From Bacteroidaceae bacterium (lineage in GTDB: Bacteria; Bacteroidota; Bacteroidia; Bacteroidales; Bacteroidaceae), in contig JAFYQH010000062.1 of the NCBI GenBank assembly GCA_017547205.1, forward strand, positions 1-32,952: a stretch of DNA of 32,952 bases, read 5' to 3'. The position numbers and the translations under genes are program-made. A model generated the notes under the pieces. It was not told the origin of the DNA. It ran no database searches and saw only the letters and a program-made list of their open reading frames with translations. Of the stretch, positions 1-6,790 are shown piece by piece. Positions within the stretch are counted from its first letter, which is position 1. Each line of letters starts with the position of its first letter.

Positions 1-1
1 C

Positions 2-232
2 GGCCGTGACTATATAACCATCTGCTCCAAGAGAGAGTATTCCGGCATTCAGGTTACATGTCCCGTCTCCCACATCAACTGCCTCGTCAGCAGTGCCGGT
101 GGAACTATAACAGTGCGGGAGTATGCCGGCGGCTGCCTTGTACTGGACGCCGATGGTGTGGGGTGCGTCACTTTGGAGTACAATACCCTTCCCATTGCAA
201 CAGTAGGGAATGCTGAAACTTCTGCACTATAA
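2..232 (+). CDS. C-terminal fragment of an unidentified protein (cut by window start)
   Basis: An open frame enters from the left edge and ends at TAA 230-232, giving about 76 residues with no start codon in the window. The fragment is rich in Cys, Val, Thr and Gly (for example QVTCPVSHINCLV and GGTITVREYAGG) and alternates like beta-strands, which suggests the last domain of an extracellular or periplasmic protein. Codon use looks like that of real genes nearby. I do not recognise the family and assign no function. Confidence 0.55.
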   Translation, partial: GRDYITICSKREYSGIQVTCPVSHINCLVSSAGGTITVREYAGGCLVLDADGVGCVTLEYNTLPIATVGNAETSAL

Positions 233-535
233 GAGAAAAAATGACTGGAATAGGTTTGTGTGTATTTGTGGATACAAAACAGCTTTTAGAAGAAAATCCC
301 TTTTCTGTCATTTCCTATAATTGACAGGTATCAAATCTTTCATGAGTTTCATGAATCCGGTTCGCATGCCTATAGTGCTAGGCTGTTCCAAACGGTATTT
401 TACAAAGAGAGCACCCCTTGTCAGAATACACTCTGGCAGGGGGTGTTTGTTCTAAAAAAGGGCTTTTGAGTCACCCTCTATTTGGACTATTTTAGAGGCT
501 CCAATCGGAGTCAACCTAAATCAGGAAATGACATT
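233..535. other. Intergenic stretch between the partial CDS and the DUF4488-like gene
   Basis: This stretch holds a strong hairpin at 412-445 (listed separately) and a smaller stem-loop near 500-515 (GGCTCC/GGAGTC), which could serve the minus-strand gene ending at 536. A 27-codon frame from ATG 241 has no supporting feature and is not called. I see no RNA gene here. Confidence 0.4.
412..453 (+). terminator. Rho-independent terminator-like hairpin
   Basis: CACCCCTTGTCAG (412-424) pairs with CTGGCAGGGGGTG (433-445) over 13 bp, including two G-U pairs, around an 8-nt loop. The T-rich tail TTTGTTCT follows. It lies 180 bp downstream of the partial CDS, so which transcript it ends is uncertain. 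Confidence 0.6.
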
Positions 536-1045
536 TTATCTTGCACCCAATGGGAGCACGCGCATCCATACCTCGCTTACCCAACCGGTATCCTCGGTAC
601 CTCCAAGGTTATATTCAATATAAAGAATGTTCGGGTTCTTCTCATTTGTCCTGTACCGTAGGTTCGAGATTGTATTGTTCAGGCTCTTGTCAATGTAATG
701 CCTGTTTATGTATTCCAGATAGGTATTCCCCGATGTTACCTCAATGTCACCCTGCTGGGTAATGAAAGTAACGGTACTTATTGTTGGCTTCTCCTGGTTC
801 TCTTCCTTTATGGGAATGTCCACACTCGCCATCACGCAGTATGTCTTGTCCTCGCGTATGTTCTTGTAAATCTCCTTGCCGATGTAGATAGTACTGCCAT
901 CGGCCTTTACAACCTCCTCGACGTACTGCCATATTCCCAAGAGTGGCTTGATGTCACCTCCCTTTTTATCTTCTTGTGCATTTACGGTAACCAGGCTGCC
1001 GAAAACCATGACAGCTAACAATAGCATAAACTTCTTGGCATTCAT
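536..1045 (-). CDS. Small secreted protein, DUF4488-like
   Basis: The product is 169 aa starting at ATG 1045 (MNAKKFMLLLAV). An N-terminal extension of the frame to 1102 has no signal-peptide character and is not used. Residues 1-24 form a Sec signal peptide (hydrophobic MLLLAVMVFGSLVTV, then NAQ). The mature part has the GIWQYVEE motif near its start, then beta-rich sequence with repeated T/Y/E patterns and VWMRVL at the end. This resembles the lipocalin-like DUF4488 proteins of Bacteroidales, whose function is unknown. The family assignment is from memory of the motif and is moderate. The gene stands alone, divergent from the DUF454 gene. Confidence 0.7.
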   Translation of the reverse strand: MNAKKFMLLLAVMVFGSLVTVNAQEDKKGGDIKPLLGIWQYVEEVVKADGSTIYIGKEIYKNIREDKTYCVMASVDIPIKEENQEKPTISTVTFITQQGDIEVTSGNTYLEYINRHYIDKSLNNTISNLRYRTNEKNPNILYIEYNLGGTEDTGWVSEVWMRVLPLGAR

Positions 1046-1182
1046 AGTCGTAGGATTTGAATGGTTGTTACAAAATTTTACTTTGAGTTCTGCAATGTAC
1101 AAAAATTTTTATAAAAAAACTTTTTTTTGAGAAAAATAGTGGAGCCATAATGTTATTGTGGGTGTGTGAACGATAAAATTAG

Positions 1183-1190
1183 TATCTTCG
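1183..1190 (+). promoter_or_regulatory. Probable -7 box of the ybaN-like gene
   Basis: TATCTTCG matches the Bacteroidetes -7 element TAnnTTTG with one change (T to C). It lies 53 bp upstream of the ATG at 1244. No clear -33 box is seen, so support is partial. Confidence 0.35.
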
Positions 1191-1243
1191 CGGGCGGAAT
1201 GGCACATAGCGGCCATTACCGTCCATCTTGTAGCAAAGTCACA

Positions 1244-1603
1244 ATGAAATATATACTGGCATTTCTTGGTAGTTTATCGCTGGCGCTTGGCATTCTTGGA
1301 ATATTCCTGCCGGTGCTGCCCACGACACCATTCCTGCTGTTGGCTGCGACACTCTATGTGCGTAGTTCGGCAAGGCTCTATGACTGGCTCATGTCGCACA
1401 GGCAACTGGGCCCCTACATAAAGAACTTTAGGGAGAACAAAGCCATCCCGCTAAGGGTGAAGGTTGTATCGGTAAGCCTGGTATGGGCAACACTCCTTTA
1501 TTGCGCACTCTTCGTAGCCTGGGTATGGTGGATGAGGCTTCTGTTCATTGCCATTGCCACATGCGTTACGGTGCATATACTTCACTACAGAACGTTGAAG
1601 TGA
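1244..1603 (+). CDS. ybaN: DUF454 (YbaN-family) inner membrane protein
   Basis: The product is 119 aa from ATG 1244. An upstream in-frame ATG at 1166 would add 26 polar residues and overlap the promoter, so it is rejected. The sequence has a first hydrophobic hairpin containing the family motif GIFLPVLPTTPFLLLA (about residues 14-35). A central polar stretch follows (SSARLYDWLMSHRQLGPYIKNF), which is characteristic of YbaN/DUF454. Two further membrane segments lie at about 75-115 (VVSVSLVWATLLYCALF, LLFIAIATCVTVHIL). It is an integral cytoplasmic-membrane protein of unknown function. It is monocistronic here, facing the convergent msrC-like gene. Confidence 0.85.
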   Translation: MKYILAFLGSLSLALGILGIFLPVLPTTPFLLLAATLYVRSSARLYDWLMSHRQLGPYIKNFRENKAIPLRVKVVSVSLVWATLLYCALFVAWVWWMRLLFIAIATCVTVHILHYRTLK

Positions 1604-1625
1604 AGATAGCGCACAATACCTGTAA

Positions 1626-1650
1626 TCCCGAGCAATGCCGAGGAATCTCG
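1626..1650. repeat. REP-like extragenic element (degenerate copy)
   Basis: The segment reads CCCGAGCAATGCCG followed by AGGAATCTCG. It aligns with the element at 2381-2417 (TTCGAGCGCATGCGAG then AAATCTC). Both share the CGAG...GAGRAATCTC core of a short repeat that is widely scattered in intergenic regions of Bacteroidetes genomes. Confidence 0.5.
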
Positions 1651-1791
1651 AATAGAGTACTGATAACAGAGTGCAGATTACGTAGATGTCTCCGCAGCGG
1701 TGACATGTCTCTCTCTTATCCCGTTATTCACCATAAAACTCCCAGTCCTGTAGTGCAAGAAGGGGTGGTGCGCAGCACCGGGGAAGATTGT

Positions 1792-2265
1792 CTAAATGAT
1801 TTTCTTCACAATCCTCTCCAGCCAGTGGCGGTCGGTCCCGTCGAAGGTAGCAAGGTGTTCGCTGTCGATGTCGAGTACAGCCGTTACATTGCCCCCAGTG
1901 CCGAATACCGGCACCACAATCTCGCTCTTCGATGCACTGCTGCATGCTATGTGTCCTGGGAACTGTTCAACATCGGGTACCACCTGAGTAGTGCGCTCCT
2001 TCCATGCCGTGCCGCACACCCCACGCCCGTATTTTATGCGGCTGCATGCAAGCGGCCCCTGGAACGGGCCAAGCACAAGCTCATCGCCAATTACGCGGTA
2101 GAACCCAGTCCACCAAAAGTGGAAAGTCTCATGAATCATCGCGGCAATATTCGCCATGTTGGCAATAGTGTCGTTCTCGCCCTCTGCGAGCGCGCAAACC
2201 TGCTTGTAAAGCAACTCATATTTCTCATCCTTGCCACCCTGGGCAATGTGCAGTTCCTCGGCCAT
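1792..2265 (-). CDS. msrC: Free methionine-(R)-sulfoxide reductase (fRMsr, GAF domain)
   Basis: The product is 157 aa. It reduces free L-methionine-(R)-sulfoxide to methionine in the cytoplasm, using thioredoxin-type electron donors. The whole protein is one GAF domain with the family signature: FHFWWTGFYRV (about 48-58), LVLGPFQGPLACSRI (63-77), GRGVCGTAW (80-88), QFPGHIACSSASKSEIVVPV (101-120) and AVLDIDS (129-135). The three redox cysteines are present at C74, C84 and C108, matching the known arrangement, so it should be active. It faces the ybaN-like gene convergently. Confidence 0.93.
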   Translation of the reverse strand: MAEELHIAQGGKDEKYELLYKQVCALAEGENDTIANMANIAAMIHETFHFWWTGFYRVIGDELVLGPFQGPLACSRIKYGRGVCGTAWKERTTQVVPDVEQFPGHIACSSASKSEIVVPVFGTGGNVTAVLDIDSEHLATFDGTDRHWLERIVKKII

Positions 2266-2380
2266 AAATAATAATGTTTGTTAGGTGCGAATATCGTGAT
2301 TTTTCTCCACAACAGCGCAACATGCAGCATAAAAACCACCGAAGGTACCAATAATATTGTGTCTCGGGGTTACGCAATTC

Positions 2381-2417
2381 TGTCATTTCGAGCGCATGCG
2401 AGAAATCTCATGTCCCC
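2381..2417. repeat. REP-like extragenic element
   Basis: TGTCATTTCGAGCGCATGCG followed by AGAAATCTCATGTCCCC lies in the 168-bp gap between msrC and the macrodomain-like gene. The GTCATTTCGAG...GAGAAATCTC pattern is a recurrent Bacteroidetes intergenic repeat with a central dyad (ATTTCGAGCG/CGAGAAAT). Confidence 0.6.
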
Positions 2418-2434
2418 GATGTACCAATGAAAAG

Positions 2435-2830
2435 TCAATGCTTTTTCAGTACATCCACAAACCGCCCCGGCAAGTAAATGTTCTCCACGTCGAGAGCAAG
2501 TCGGAACAGCGGTGCCATCTCTTCCACAGCGAATCCTGCAATGCCGCAGCCAATCTCTGTTACAAGAAAGCGCAGTTCGCTGTGCTCGAGCGCAAAGGCT
2601 ATGAACTCATCGACATAAGGAGCAATTGCATCGACTCCGCCATGCATTGTAGGAATGCCATAGCTACGGCCCTGCAGCCCGTTTCCCTGACCCCACACGG
2701 CCCCGAACTGCTCATATGCAAGCAACGCGGCACCCCCGCCATGCATGCCCTCAAGGTTACTGCCAAAAACAAAAATTTCATTCTCTCCAAGCGAGGTAAT
2801 CCATTCAGGTGAAATACGTTCCATAATCAT
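2435..2830 (-). CDS. Macrodomain-like small protein (ADP-ribose-binding fold, putative)
   Basis: The product is 131 aa; ATG 2824 (MERISPEW) is an equally possible start. Visible motifs are EIFVFGSNLEGMHGGGAALLAYEQFGA (about residues 18-44), NGLQGRSYGIPTMHG (50-64) and LRFLVTEIGCGIAGF (86-100). The order of a strand ending in FGSN, a Gly-rich GMHGGGAA loop and a second LVTxIGCGIAG loop resembles macrodomain-type nucleotide-binding loops. Close homologues occur as conserved hypothetical proteins in Bacteroidales. Substrate and function are unknown. The Cas12a-type repeat sits in the gap just upstream of its start, on the opposite strand. Confidence 0.65.
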   Translation of the reverse strand: MIMERISPEWITSLGENEIFVFGSNLEGMHGGGAALLAYEQFGAVWGQGNGLQGRSYGIPTMHGGVDAIAPYVDEFIAFALEHSELRFLVTEIGCGIAGFAVEEMAPLFRLALDVENIYLPGRFVDVLKKH

Positions 2831-2866
2831 TATAATTGTTCAGCCCATTTAGACAAACCATAGTAA

Positions 2867-2902
2867 GTCTATAAGACTAATTAAATTTCTACTGTTGTAG
2901 AT
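2867..2902 (+). CRISPR. Solitary Cas12a-type CRISPR direct repeat
   Basis: The 36-nt segment begins GTCTATAAGACTAATTA and ends with AATTTCTACTGTTGTAGAT (2884-2902). These last 19 nt are identical to the processed crRNA handle of Francisella Cas12a: the TCTAC/GTAGA stem, a TGTT loop and the AAUU 5' pseudoknot strand. Total length (36 nt) and the 5' GTCTA also match type V-A repeats. Only one copy is present, and no cas12a, cas4, cas1 or cas2 gene is in the window. Read as a crRNA, the guide would be the sequence starting at 2903. Confidence 0.85.
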
Positions 2903-2938
2903 TGTCGTATATCGCCGACCGTTTCTTTGCAGTGCTGC

Positions 2939-3529
2939 TTACCCGAAGTCGGACATGTCGACGAGCTTGTTCATTATGGCATAGACGGTGAGCCCGGGGA
3001 TGGAGTTGATACCGAGCTTTTGTGATATGTTCCTGCGGTGGGAGATAACGGTATATATGGATATGTTGAACTCGTCGGCTATCTCTTTGTTGGTCTTTCC
3101 CTTGGCGACAGCGGCGAGGATGTCGCGCTCGCGCGAACTCAGTTCGTTAAGTTCGTTTTTGGGGTTCTGGGCGTTTTGCTCCATGGCGTTCCTGAGCTTC
3201 TGCACTATACGTGGGGCGTTGTCGTAGATGCCTATGCACTCGTCGTACTGGCGCAGGACGCTCTCTTCGTAGCTGCTGTTGGTCAGGGCTACGATGGCGG
3301 CATCGGTTCCGGTGAAGTATGAGCGTATGTCGAGCCTGTCGTTGTAGTCGATTACAGCGGGGTTGATGATGATTATATCGTAGTTGCTGTTGGTTCTTAG
3401 GTAATCGGGGTTTGCGAGTGTCTGCTCAATGACAAAGTCGGGGTGACGCTCAATGATGCTTGCAATGCCTGCAGCCACAATCTCGGATGGCTCAATGAGT
3501 ACAATCCTGTATCTGTTCTCTTTATTCAT
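2939..3529 (-). CDS. LuxR-type regulator with degenerate receiver domain
   Basis: The product is 196 aa from ATG 3529; an in-frame ATG at 3553 would add eight residues. Residues 8-115 have the alternating layout of a response-regulator receiver, but the phospho-acceptor position in YDIIIINPAVI is Asn56 rather than Asp. The usual acidic pair after strand 1 is reduced to Glu (VLIEPSE). Residues 129-190 form a LuxR/GerE helix-turn-helix (ELSSRERDILAAVAKGKTNKEIADEF...TVISHRRNISQKLGI). The start overlaps the end of the hemerythrin gene by 8 nt, so the two are probably translationally coupled. It likely regulates genes in response to the neighbouring diiron protein or iron, independently of phosphorylation (inference). 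Confidence 0.88.
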   Translation of the reverse strand: MNKENRYRIVLIEPSEIVAAGIASIIERHPDFVIEQTLANPDYLRTNSNYDIIIINPAVIDYNDRLDIRSYFTGTDAAIVALTNSSYEESVLRQYDECIGIYDNAPRIVQKLRNAMEQNAQNPKNELNELSSRERDILAAVAKGKTNKEIADEFNISIYTVISHRRNISQKLGINSIPGLTVYAIMNKLVDMSDFG

Positions 3530-4226
3530 GTCTGTTCTCGAGTTTTTCGACAAGTGGAATGAGTAGTCTGTTCTCTATGAGGGAGTGCTTGCTCAGGTCG
3601 CTCTCAATGGTGTATATGTCGGCCAGCAGGCTGTAGCGCAGGGGTGAGGAGTACTCTTCGCCAAGGTACTTGGCTATGATGTTCTTCAGGTCGTTGAGTT
3701 TCTCGCTTATGTTGCTATGATTCTCCTCGAACTGGTGAATACTGTATTTGCCACGGCCGTCGCAACTGTCGGCAAGTAGGCTGTCTATGTAGGGGAAGAC
3801 GGTGTCCTCTTCGTAGCGGAAATGGTTGGTTATCTCGCTGTCGTAGTCGTCGTAGAACTTGTCGATGAGCTTGCGGCTTACTTCGTCGAGTTCCTTGACA
3901 AGGTTGTGTATGCCGTTGTGTATGGCAGGGAAGCATGTCTCTACATAGTAGCGGTGCGATGCGCGCAGGTAGGCTGTGATGCTCTTTATATCGCTTGACA
4001 CGAGGTTGGCTGTCTGTGGGCGGTAGTCGTGGAAGGAGTAGATGTTGCATATCATGAGGAAGAGCTCGGTGGATATGCCGTATCTATTGCATATATCGGC
4101 TACTGTGGCTTCACCGAAGCCAAGTTTTATGCCCAGTCTCTGGAGTATTGACAGCAGGTTGCCGTCACTTGCAAGAAGGTCGGCGACCTTCATTCGCCTT
4201 GTGTATGTTGTTTCCTTGTTGTTCAT
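3522..4226 (-). CDS. Hemerythrin-domain protein (RIC/ScdA-like)
   Basis: The product is 234 aa and cytoplasmic. Residues 10-65 resemble the N-terminal DUF542 region of iron-sulfur-cluster repair proteins (VADLLASDGNLLSILQRLGIKLGFGEATVADICNRYGI read in pieces), but the usual Cys-Cys pair is absent (KLGFG instead of a CCGG-like motif). Residues 80-230 are a hemerythrin HHE bundle with candidate diiron ligands H91, H135-E139, H164 or H170, and H214-E218 (HFRYEED, HSLIENRLLIP). Such proteins bind a diiron centre and respond to O2, NO or iron. It lies 37 bp downstream of feoAB and overlaps the LuxR gene, consistent with an iron-linked sensor/repair role. Confidence 0.88.
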   Translation of the reverse strand: MNNKETTYTRRMKVADLLASDGNLLSILQRLGIKLGFGEATVADICNRYGISTELFLMICNIYSFHDYRPQTANLVSSDIKSITAYLRASHRYYVETCFPAIHNGIHNLVKELDEVSRKLIDKFYDDYDSEITNHFRYEEDTVFPYIDSLLADSCDGRGKYSIHQFEENHSNISEKLNDLKNIIAKYLGEEYSSPLRYSLLADIYTIESDLSKHSLIENRLLIPLVEKLENRHE

Positions 4227-4263
4227 GTGCTTGTTTTGTTTTTCTTTGGTTGTTTGGTATTTG

Positions 4264-6747
4264 TTAAAACATTCCTCCTATGGTGTAGACGGCAAAGCCG
4301 GCAAGCCATGCTACAGCGGTGTTGTAGGCTATGGAGAACGCAGCCCATCGCCAGTTGCCGGTTTCGCTTGCTATGGTGCCTATGGTGGCTATGCATGGGA
4401 AGAACAGGAGTATGAACACGAGGAACGATGCTGCGGAGCGTGGGGTGAAGTCACCCGATGCCTTGAGGTCTTCCTTGATGCTCTCTTCGCTGTCGCTGCT
4501 GTATAGCACTCCCATGGTGCTTACCACAAGTTCCTTGGCGGGTATGCTTGTTATTATGGCTATGCTTGAGCGCCAGTTCTGTCCCAGTGGCTCGAGTACC
4601 GGAGCAACTGCATGCCCTATCATTGCAATGAACGAATCTTCGTTTATGCCGGCCGCATCATCTCTCAGCTCTGTACTCTTTGCTCTTTGCTCTTTGCTCT
4701 GTACTATTTGCTCTGTACTCTTTGCTCTTTGCTCTTTGCTCTGTACTATTTGCTCTGTACTCTTTGCTCTTTGCTCTTTGCTCTCTTCCGGCCTCGGGTA
4801 GTAGCTGAGGAACCATATCACTACGGTCGACAGGAGTATGACCGTGCCTATCTTCTTTATGTATTGTGCGCACTTGTTCCACATGTGGCGCATGGTGGCG
4901 TTGAACGTGGGCCAGCGGTAGGGCGGCAACTCCATGACAAACGGGGTTTCGTCCTTGGGGTACTTGGTGAGCCTGAGCAGTCGCGCGGTGATGATGGCTA
5001 CGAGTATGCCAAGCAGGTAGAGCCCTATGAGCACGAGCGGTGCGTGTCCCGGGAAGAATGCTCCTGCGAAGAGTATCATCACCGGCAGACGTGCGCTGCA
5101 CGACATGAAGGGGGTGACGAGTATGGTTATCATGCGGCTGCTGCGGCTCTCGATAGTGCGTGTGGCCAATATGGCCGGTACGTTGCAGCCGAAGCCCATG
5201 AGCATGGGGATGAACGACTTGCCGTGCAGTCCCATCTTATGCATCATGCGGTCCATTATGAAGGCTGCGCGTGCCATGTAGCCCGAATCCTCCATGAACG
5301 AGATGAAGAGGTAGAGTATGAGTATCTGCGGTATGAACACGGCTACGCTGCCTACACCGCCTATGATGCCGTTGACAACGAGGTCCTGTAGGGCTCCGCC
5401 TGGCAACACTCTTGTAGCGAGGTCACCGAAGAGACCGAACAGGCTTTCGATCCATTCCTGCGGGTATGCGCCCAGCATGAACACGGCACTGAACATTATC
5501 CACATGACCATGATGAACATGGGGAAGCCCAGCCAGCGGTTGGCTACGAGCCTGTCTATGCGGCGGGTCTGTTTCTGTGTGTCCTTGTCGCCTGGGCTGA
5601 ATGTCTCCTGCAGGGCTCCGTTGACGAAGCCGTACTTGGCTCCGCTGATGGCCGTCTCTACATCGACGCCCATCTGGGCCTGTACCTTGCGGGCACAGCC
5701 ATGGGCAATGTGCTTCCAGCGTGGCAGCTCCATGCTCTTGCCAAGCAGTTTGGCCGCTTCCTCGTCACCTTCGAGCAGCTTCAATGCCCAGTAGCGCACG
5801 GGGAACTGCTGCGGCAGGTCCTCGGCCTTGTGCATCTCGGCCGACAGGGGTGCGAGCTGTTCCTCGATGATGTTTCCGTAGTTGATATGGATGTGGCGTA
5901 TGGTGCTGTTTTCGCCTTCGAAGAGCTCTATGACGGTGTCGAGCAACTTGTCGAGCCCGTTGCCGTTCTTGGCTACGGTGGGAATCATGGGAATGCCCAT
6001 CATGGCTCCCAGGTGCTCATAGTCGATGGTGGCTCCGCTGGCAAGCAGCTCGTCGTACATGTTGAGCGCGACGACTGTGCGCAGGTTCATGTCGATGAGC
6101 TCGGTGGTGAGGTAGAGGTTGCGCTCGAGGTTAGACGCCACGACGCTGTTGATGATGATGTCGGGCATTTGCTCGAACAGGTGCTTGCGGACGTATATCT
6201 CCTCGGGGGTGTAGGCGGCGATGGAGTAGGTTCCGGGCAGGTCGGTGATGTTGATGCGGTAGCCTTTGTAGTTGAAGCTGCCTGTCTTGGCATCGACGGT
6301 GACACCGCTGTAGTTGCCTACATGTTCGTTGCCGTTGGAGAGGGCGTTGAATATTGATGTCTTGCCGCTGTTGGGGTTGCCCACGAGGGCTACGTTTATT
6401 ATGTTGTTCCTCTTTGTCTTTATCTTCTTAAGCATGCAGCTGCTGCAACTGTCGCCGCTGCAGTTCTCGCACATTGAGAAGGTGCTGAACGTGGGGGCGG
6501 GGGTTAGCTCCTTGCGCGCCTCTTCCTCGGGCAGTACCTCTATCATGGCGGCCTCGTTGCGGCGCAACAGCACGTCATAGCCCATGACATGGTACTTCAC
6601 GGGGTCGTGCATGGGGGAGTCGAGTACCGACTTTACCTTCTCGCCGCGTATGAAGCCCATCTCCATTATGCGCTTGCGGAATCCGCCGTGCCCCGACAGG
6701 CGCACGATGACCGCAGTCTCGCCGTTCTTGAGTTCCGATAGTTTCAT
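4264..6747 (-). CDS. feoB: Fused ferrous iron transport protein FeoA-FeoB
   Basis: The product is 827 aa and imports Fe2+ across the inner membrane. Residues 1-75 are a FeoA SH3-like domain (MKLSELKNGETAVIVRLSG). A linker with C93, C96, C101 and C104 (CENC then CSSC) follows. The G domain has G1 GNPNSGKT (123-130), G3 DLPG (169-172) and G4 NMYD. From about residue 400 there is the membrane domain with paired Gate segments (GGVGSVAVFIPQILILYLFISF, FGCNVPAILATRTI, IPAKELVVSTMGVLY). Residues about 656-693 are a low-complexity KEQRAKS/TEQIVQS insertion encoded by a heptanucleotide repeat just before the last Gate region; normal FeoB lacks this. It is the first gene of an operon with the hemerythrin and LuxR genes. 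Confidence 0.95.
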   Translation of the reverse strand: MKLSELKNGETAVIVRLSGHGGFRKRIMEMGFIRGEKVKSVLDSPMHDPVKYHVMGYDVLLRRNEAAMIEVLPEEEARKELTPAPTFSTFSMCENCSGDSCSSCMLKKIKTKRNNIINVALVGNPNSGKTSIFNALSNGNEHVGNYSGVTVDAKTGSFNYKGYRINITDLPGTYSIAAYTPEEIYVRKHLFEQMPDIIINSVVASNLERNLYLTTELIDMNLRTVVALNMYDELLASGATIDYEHLGAMMGIPMIPTVAKNGNGLDKLLDTVIELFEGENSTIRHIHINYGNIIEEQLAPLSAEMHKAEDLPQQFPVRYWALKLLEGDEEAAKLLGKSMELPRWKHIAHGCARKVQAQMGVDVETAISGAKYGFVNGALQETFSPGDKDTQKQTRRIDRLVANRWLGFPMFIMVMWIMFSAVFMLGAYPQEWIESLFGLFGDLATRVLPGGALQDLVVNGIIGGVGSVAVFIPQILILYLFISFMEDSGYMARAAFIMDRMMHKMGLHGKSFIPMLMGFGCNVPAILATRTIESRSSRMITILVTPFMSCSARLPVMILFAGAFFPGHAPLVLIGLYLLGILVAIITARLLRLTKYPKDETPFVMELPPYRWPTFNATMRHMWNKCAQYIKKIGTVILLSTVVIWFLSYYPRPEESKEQRAKSTEQIVQSKEQRAKSTEQIVQSKEQRAKSTELRDDAAGINEDSFIAMIGHAVAPVLEPLGQNWRSSIAIITSIPAKELVVSTMGVLYSSDSEESIKEDLKASGDFTPRSAASFLVFILLFFPCIATIGTIASETGNWRWAAFSIAYNTAVAWLAGFAVYTIGGMF
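4669..4780. repeat. Heptanucleotide tandem repeat inside feoAB
   Basis: There are sixteen uninterrupted 7-bp units on the + strand: nine CTCTTTG, five CTCTGTA and two CTATTTG. They are arranged in a higher-order 42-bp period of six units. A degenerate unit follows at 4781-4787. Because 7 is not a multiple of 3, the coding strand reads successive units in all three frames, producing KEQRAKS-type peptide repeats. Confidence 0.95.
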
Positions 6748-6790
6748 TTATGTTATTTTCTTTTTTTTCTGTTGGGGGTTGTCATCGGTC

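Noticed and set aside
241-324. 27-codon frame after the partial first CDS
   Set aside because: No protein-like features, no conservation evidence and no regulatory signals.
2891-2902. The Cas12a-type repeat as merely the terminator of the LuxR gene (CTACAACAGTAG stem on the minus strand)
   Set aside because: The stem is only about 5 bp, GC-poor and lacks a T-run on the minus strand; it would not explain the 36-nt match to type V-A repeats.
5701-6357. Long plus-strand open frames opposite feoAB (also 4612-5391)
   Set aside because: They are antisense shadows of the feoAB coding sequence, with compositions typical of reversed codons (His/Val/Gly-rich, no domains).
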